Below, in pieces: positions 60,591 through 64,000 of a DNA stretch of 64,000 nt (positions are counted from its first letter, which is position 1; the number at the start of each line of letters is the position of its first letter). The position numbers were made by a program, and so were the translations under genes. Below the pieces are notes generated by a model. It made no database searches and was not told the DNA's origin. It was given only the letters and a program-made list of their open reading frames with translations. The DNA is from Phlebopus portentosus (taxonomy: Eukaryota > Basidiomycota > Agaricomycetes > Boletales > Boletinellaceae), in assembly GCA_037892935.1 (NCBI GenBank), contig JAYXKI010000017.1:1013004-1077003 (forward strand). The letters are read 5' to 3'.

Positions 60591-62095
60591 TCACTCCGTT
60601 TTCTTAGTACGGCTATCCGCTCTGGGAATGATCGAGAGATTTTCGAGAGCCGAGAGACTGTCGACGGCCTTGTTGAACGCGTTGTCGTACTCAATGTGTG
60701 GCTGAGGACTTATGAAGTAGAGCGGTTTGAAGACGACCCTCTCGAATATGTGCGTCTCAATTTCTCATCTGCTAGTGCAAGTTCGGTTGCGATTGCTGGC
60801 GGTTTGACTACAGAAGGAATGTCACGGTACCAAGCCGCTGCAGATGTTCTGCGCGCCCTTGTTGAGAGCGGATATGAGGCAGTTACGACAGAAATTGTTG
60901 TCAGATGGATTGGATTAGGCTTACAGGAGCACGCGTCCGATCCACGAGGTGAAGATAGAAGCGGAAAGATCGGAGTGTATATCTTCTCACTGCTGTCGCA
61001 ACGCTTGGAGCTACCGCTCAGGTAAGATGCTTTATTCTGTCGACCTGCCTCCTCATTTTTTAATCACCTCGCGGCAAGGAGCGACGAGCACAAATGCTCT
61101 GGTTGACGTCGTAAACGTATTCCAGGACCTACAAGCCGATTCCGGCGCTGTGCATCCGATCCTTCAAGTTGATTCGATTCGCTTCCTGTACTCTTTCCGA
61201 AACCAGGCAAGTTCATTATACTCCTCTTGACCTTTGAAGAGTCTCATCGACGGCATCATTGCAACTCGCAGAGGAATAGCTTGTTTCCGTCCTTCCGCTC
61301 CTCCCGTGTCATCTCGGTTCTTCCAATTGCGTCACTTATACGTACGCCGCGACAACTATCGAACGGATCCTCGTCATCAAGCGCAACTCCCAATTACTAT
61401 AAGAAGCTCCGCTTGCTATCGCTGCATCCCAGCTCAACGTCATTGTAGGTCTAATCAAGAAGACACTCGCGAAGTTGCACCTGAAATTCTAAATGCTGTA
61501 CTTTCTAGAGTCGGGTTCAGGTGGGTCGCTGGAGAAGATTGCGGAAAATGACTACTTGACGAAATGTGCATATGCGACTTTTTTTGTCCTGTGGGCTTTA
61601 TCTGAATTACTCCGTGTAGGTGTCATACTCATTGCCCATACGACGCTCGTCCCAACCTATCAAAATCTTCTGCAAAAATGTTTGATTGGCGCTCTTGGAG
61701 CAATCGCGAAGATTCCGAGCAATCGAAAATTTGACTAGTACATGTTTGAAAGCATATCTGCTCTAACGAGGTACGTGTAAAAAATCGTTCTAGACCTGTG
61801 TGTAGATTTACCGTCGCAACGTCTCCGGAGTCGGTTTCGACCTTTGAGAAACATTGTTTCAGACCGTTCACAATCATCTTACTACAGGACATCGACCGTT
61901 AGTCATCTACACCCCCTGCATTTTTCCTGGCCACATACTGACTGCTCGGATAGAATTCACTTCTTATGTGTTTCAAATTATCTCGTAGATGCTGGAGCTA
62001 CATTGTGGAGAAATTGCTGCCGATTACTGATTGCTTTTACTATTTCTTCTTCAACCATCAAGCTAGGCGCAGAAAGGAAGTATCCTTGGTCTTGA
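60590..62095 (+). pseudogene. CSE1 fragments, plus array, block 4
   Basis: Continues in CSE1 order: FEDDPLEYVRLNFSSASAS, YEAVTTEIVVRWIGLGLQEH, then a frameshift after GED. Next come VNVFQDLQADSGAVHPILQV, EKIAENDYLTK, the FESISALTRYV-like segment near 61745, and the FEKHCFRPFTIILLQDIDR region near 61845. It ends at about 62090 in the segment equivalent to LLPFLLQPSSW of the minus array. Truncated before the C-terminal half of CSE1. Confidence 0.7.
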
Positions 62096-63893
62096 TCACC
62101 TTCTTAGACCTTTGTCATATGCCACGGAATTATCAAGCATAGGACAATTCAAAAGTATTTTAGTCATTGTGTAGCAAAAACGAATTCTATCAAAAATTAA
62201 TGATACTTAGAGCTTCCAGCTGCTTTAAATGATAGTTTGACATATCTCACTGCCGGCACATAACTAGTATATGAAGAGCATTATAACCAGTCTTCTGACT
62301 CGACTGCATAGTGCTCTATTGACAACTACATATATCAATCTATTTCCTTTTGTACACAATGGTGGCTTAAAATATGAAAGGGCTGACATCAGATTTTCTT
62401 TGACCATGCAATAGAATGGGTGCAGCCTTAGTACATATTGTATGGCAATAGCTGTCTTGTTTCTTTCTGACCTGACCACTTCTGATTATAGTTACAATTG
62501 CTGAGGAATATTATTATGCCACAAGTGTACAAAATTCTTTTTGAAGACAGAAAAGTCATCATTATTGGTATGACCAAAATACTAATAAGTAGCCTCACTA
62601 TACTCTCTAAACCAGCTGTTATGTATTAGTGAGCTTTTTTGATAACAGCTTCAACTCTGTTAATAATAATCCTCAGGCTGACTTCATTTGCTAAACTCGC
62701 AAAGCTCTTCAGTGAGTCTAAGCATCTATAAAGTACATAGGCAACTGCAATAGAAGATCCTAATGAGGTTCTATGAATAATTAATTTTAATAAGTAAAAT
62801 GCAGAACTAAGCCACTTACTCAAAAGTTACTATAAGTGAGGGTCTGTCTAAAGATGCAGTTAGTGAAATAAGCAGTCCAAAGATTTTGTAAGAGAACTAC
62901 TCATATTAGCTATAATTAGAGAGCTGTACATCTGCTCACTTATCTTAGTAGCAAGTTGTATAGCAGAGAATGCAGCAGTCTATATTTTTATTTATAATCT
63001 CTCTACATCAGATTATATATCTGAAAGCAGTTTGCACTAATTTGCATGATAATATAATTTAGTAGACTAAACCTAATCAAATTTTCTCTATATTATATTT
63101 TAATATTATGCTAAAAATGTAGGATAATATTATATTCTGAAATTAAGATACAAGTGTAATATAACACTTTATAAATTTTAACGGATTCAAACTTAAATTT
63201 TATTCTTTTTTACACTGATTTAGACTGGTTCCAACCAGTTCTCATCTAGTGTAATAAGCAGTTATGGTGACTAAGTGACTTATTAAGTATAATATAACTA
63301 TATATGATATATGACAGTTTATATACAGTAGATTATATTTGAAAGCAAGTTGATATTGTATCAATAAACTTTATATATATATTAAATATTATATATTATA
63401 TAGGTGGGTACATTAAGTCTTCAGCACCCCCTATTTATAGAAGGTGATTTGCATACCTTCTTAAAAAATAAATAACTGCGAAATGAGGTAATCTCTCATC
63501 TTTGTCAATATGAGGAAGTTAGCTAGATGCTATCTGACACTTATGATATCATATAAAGTATGCAAATTCTCCTTCCTAAAGCAGAGGTGCCAAAGACTTA
63601 ATGTACGCATCTGTAGTAAGTTATTTAATATAAGTTCTAGAGTAGTATTTAACAGAGTAAAATTTAGATGAGATAAAAACCAGTAATATAACCTCAGAAG
63701 TGAAATGATAATACTTGCCCCAGACATAAAGGTTTATATATTCGAGGAAATTAAAATGATTACTTAATTAAGAAGTAAGCTGACAAATACAAACTTACAT
63801 AATACATTTACACTTAAATTATATAACATCAGGGAAAGCTGACAAAGAGACGGTTACATAATATTATATAATCACATTATGTAATATTATATA
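62096..63893 (+). repeat. Telomere-associated AT-rich repeat, terminal copy
   Basis: Noncoding and AT-rich, especially after 62900. It matches the internal copy at 44.9-45.4 kb in the stretches 63245-63325 and 63655-63838. Most differences are C or G in the internal copy against T or A here. No gene or open frame of note. Confidence 0.75.
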
Positions 63894-64000
63894 TTAGGCT
63901 TAGGGTTAGGCTTAGGGTTAGGCTTAGGGTTAGGGTTAGGCTTAGGGTTAGGCTTAGGGTTAGGGTTAGGCTTAGGGTTAGGTTAGGCTTAGGGTTAGGG
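63894..64000 (+). repeat. Telomere, mixed TTAGGC/TTAGGG repeats
   Basis: Seventeen hexamers and one 5-mer (TTAGG): seven TTAGGC and ten TTAGGG. They are ordered as TTAGGC followed by one or two TTAGGG. The G-rich strand points to the right edge, as expected for a right-hand chromosome end. TTAGGG is the usual fungal telomere unit; the regular C variant is not. Confidence 0.9.

Noticed and set aside
63894..64000. TTAGGC as a sign of nematode contamination
   Set aside because: The hexamers are mixed with TTAGGG and join without a break to AT-rich DNA that is repeated beside fungal gene fragments at 45 kb.

Overview
The window reads as the end of a basidiomycete (probably Agaricomycetes) chromosome. 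Genes are split by many short introns of roughly 45-70 bp. The recognisable families are fungal (Mo25/HymA, Pil1 eisosome protein, ABCC transporter, KRE6/SKN1 glucan synthase), and several are typical of mushroom-forming fungi (DUF6533 membrane protein, Crinkler/RHS-like P-loop NTPase). The right edge is a telomere: about 107 bp of TTAGGG mixed with TTAGGC, with the G-rich strand running outward. All identifications come from reading the sequence. No database search was run, and exon limits were assigned by eye.

Layout, left to right. About 1-38.3 kb is ordinary gene-bearing chromosome: a coiled-coil protein, Mo25/HymA, a DUF6533 membrane protein, a Pil1 protein with a very long Pro/Ser tail, a full-length ABCC transporter, a row of three tiny glycine-rich MGC...GC proteins (one with an in-frame stop), a small membrane protein, a zinc alcohol dehydrogenase, a GFA/CENP-V-fold enzyme, an aldo-keto reductase, a hypothetical protein, a tandem pair of unknown genes, an alpha/beta hydrolase and a KRE6/SKN1 glycoside hydrolase family 16 protein.

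From about 39 kb the character changes to subtelomeric. There is a coiled-coil pseudogene with two in-frame stops, a Crinkler/RHS-like NTPase, and an array of decayed fragments of the nuclear exportin CSE1 on the minus strand (41.6-44.7 kb). An AT-rich telomere-associated repeat follows, with a degenerate interstitial telomeric tract (44.9-45.5 kb).

An unusual island lies at 45.6-57 kb. It holds dozens of copies of a short dyad, TGTCGT-N7-9-ACGACA, first as a dense array and then scattered through introns and spacers around three genes: a WRN-type 3'-5' exonuclease, an unknown acidic-tailed protein, and a large SNF2-type helicase with long tandem repeats in its tail. An Hsp70 fragment is then fused to a second, inverted mosaic of CSE1 fragments (57.5-62.1 kb). 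A second copy of the telomere-associated repeat follows, differing from the internal copy mainly by C-to-T and G-to-A changes, and then the telomere.

The left part shows no single pathway. The distal 20 kb looks like a recombining subtelomere in which fragments of housekeeping genes have been captured, duplicated, inverted and mutated around an exonuclease/helicase pair embedded in palindromic DNA.
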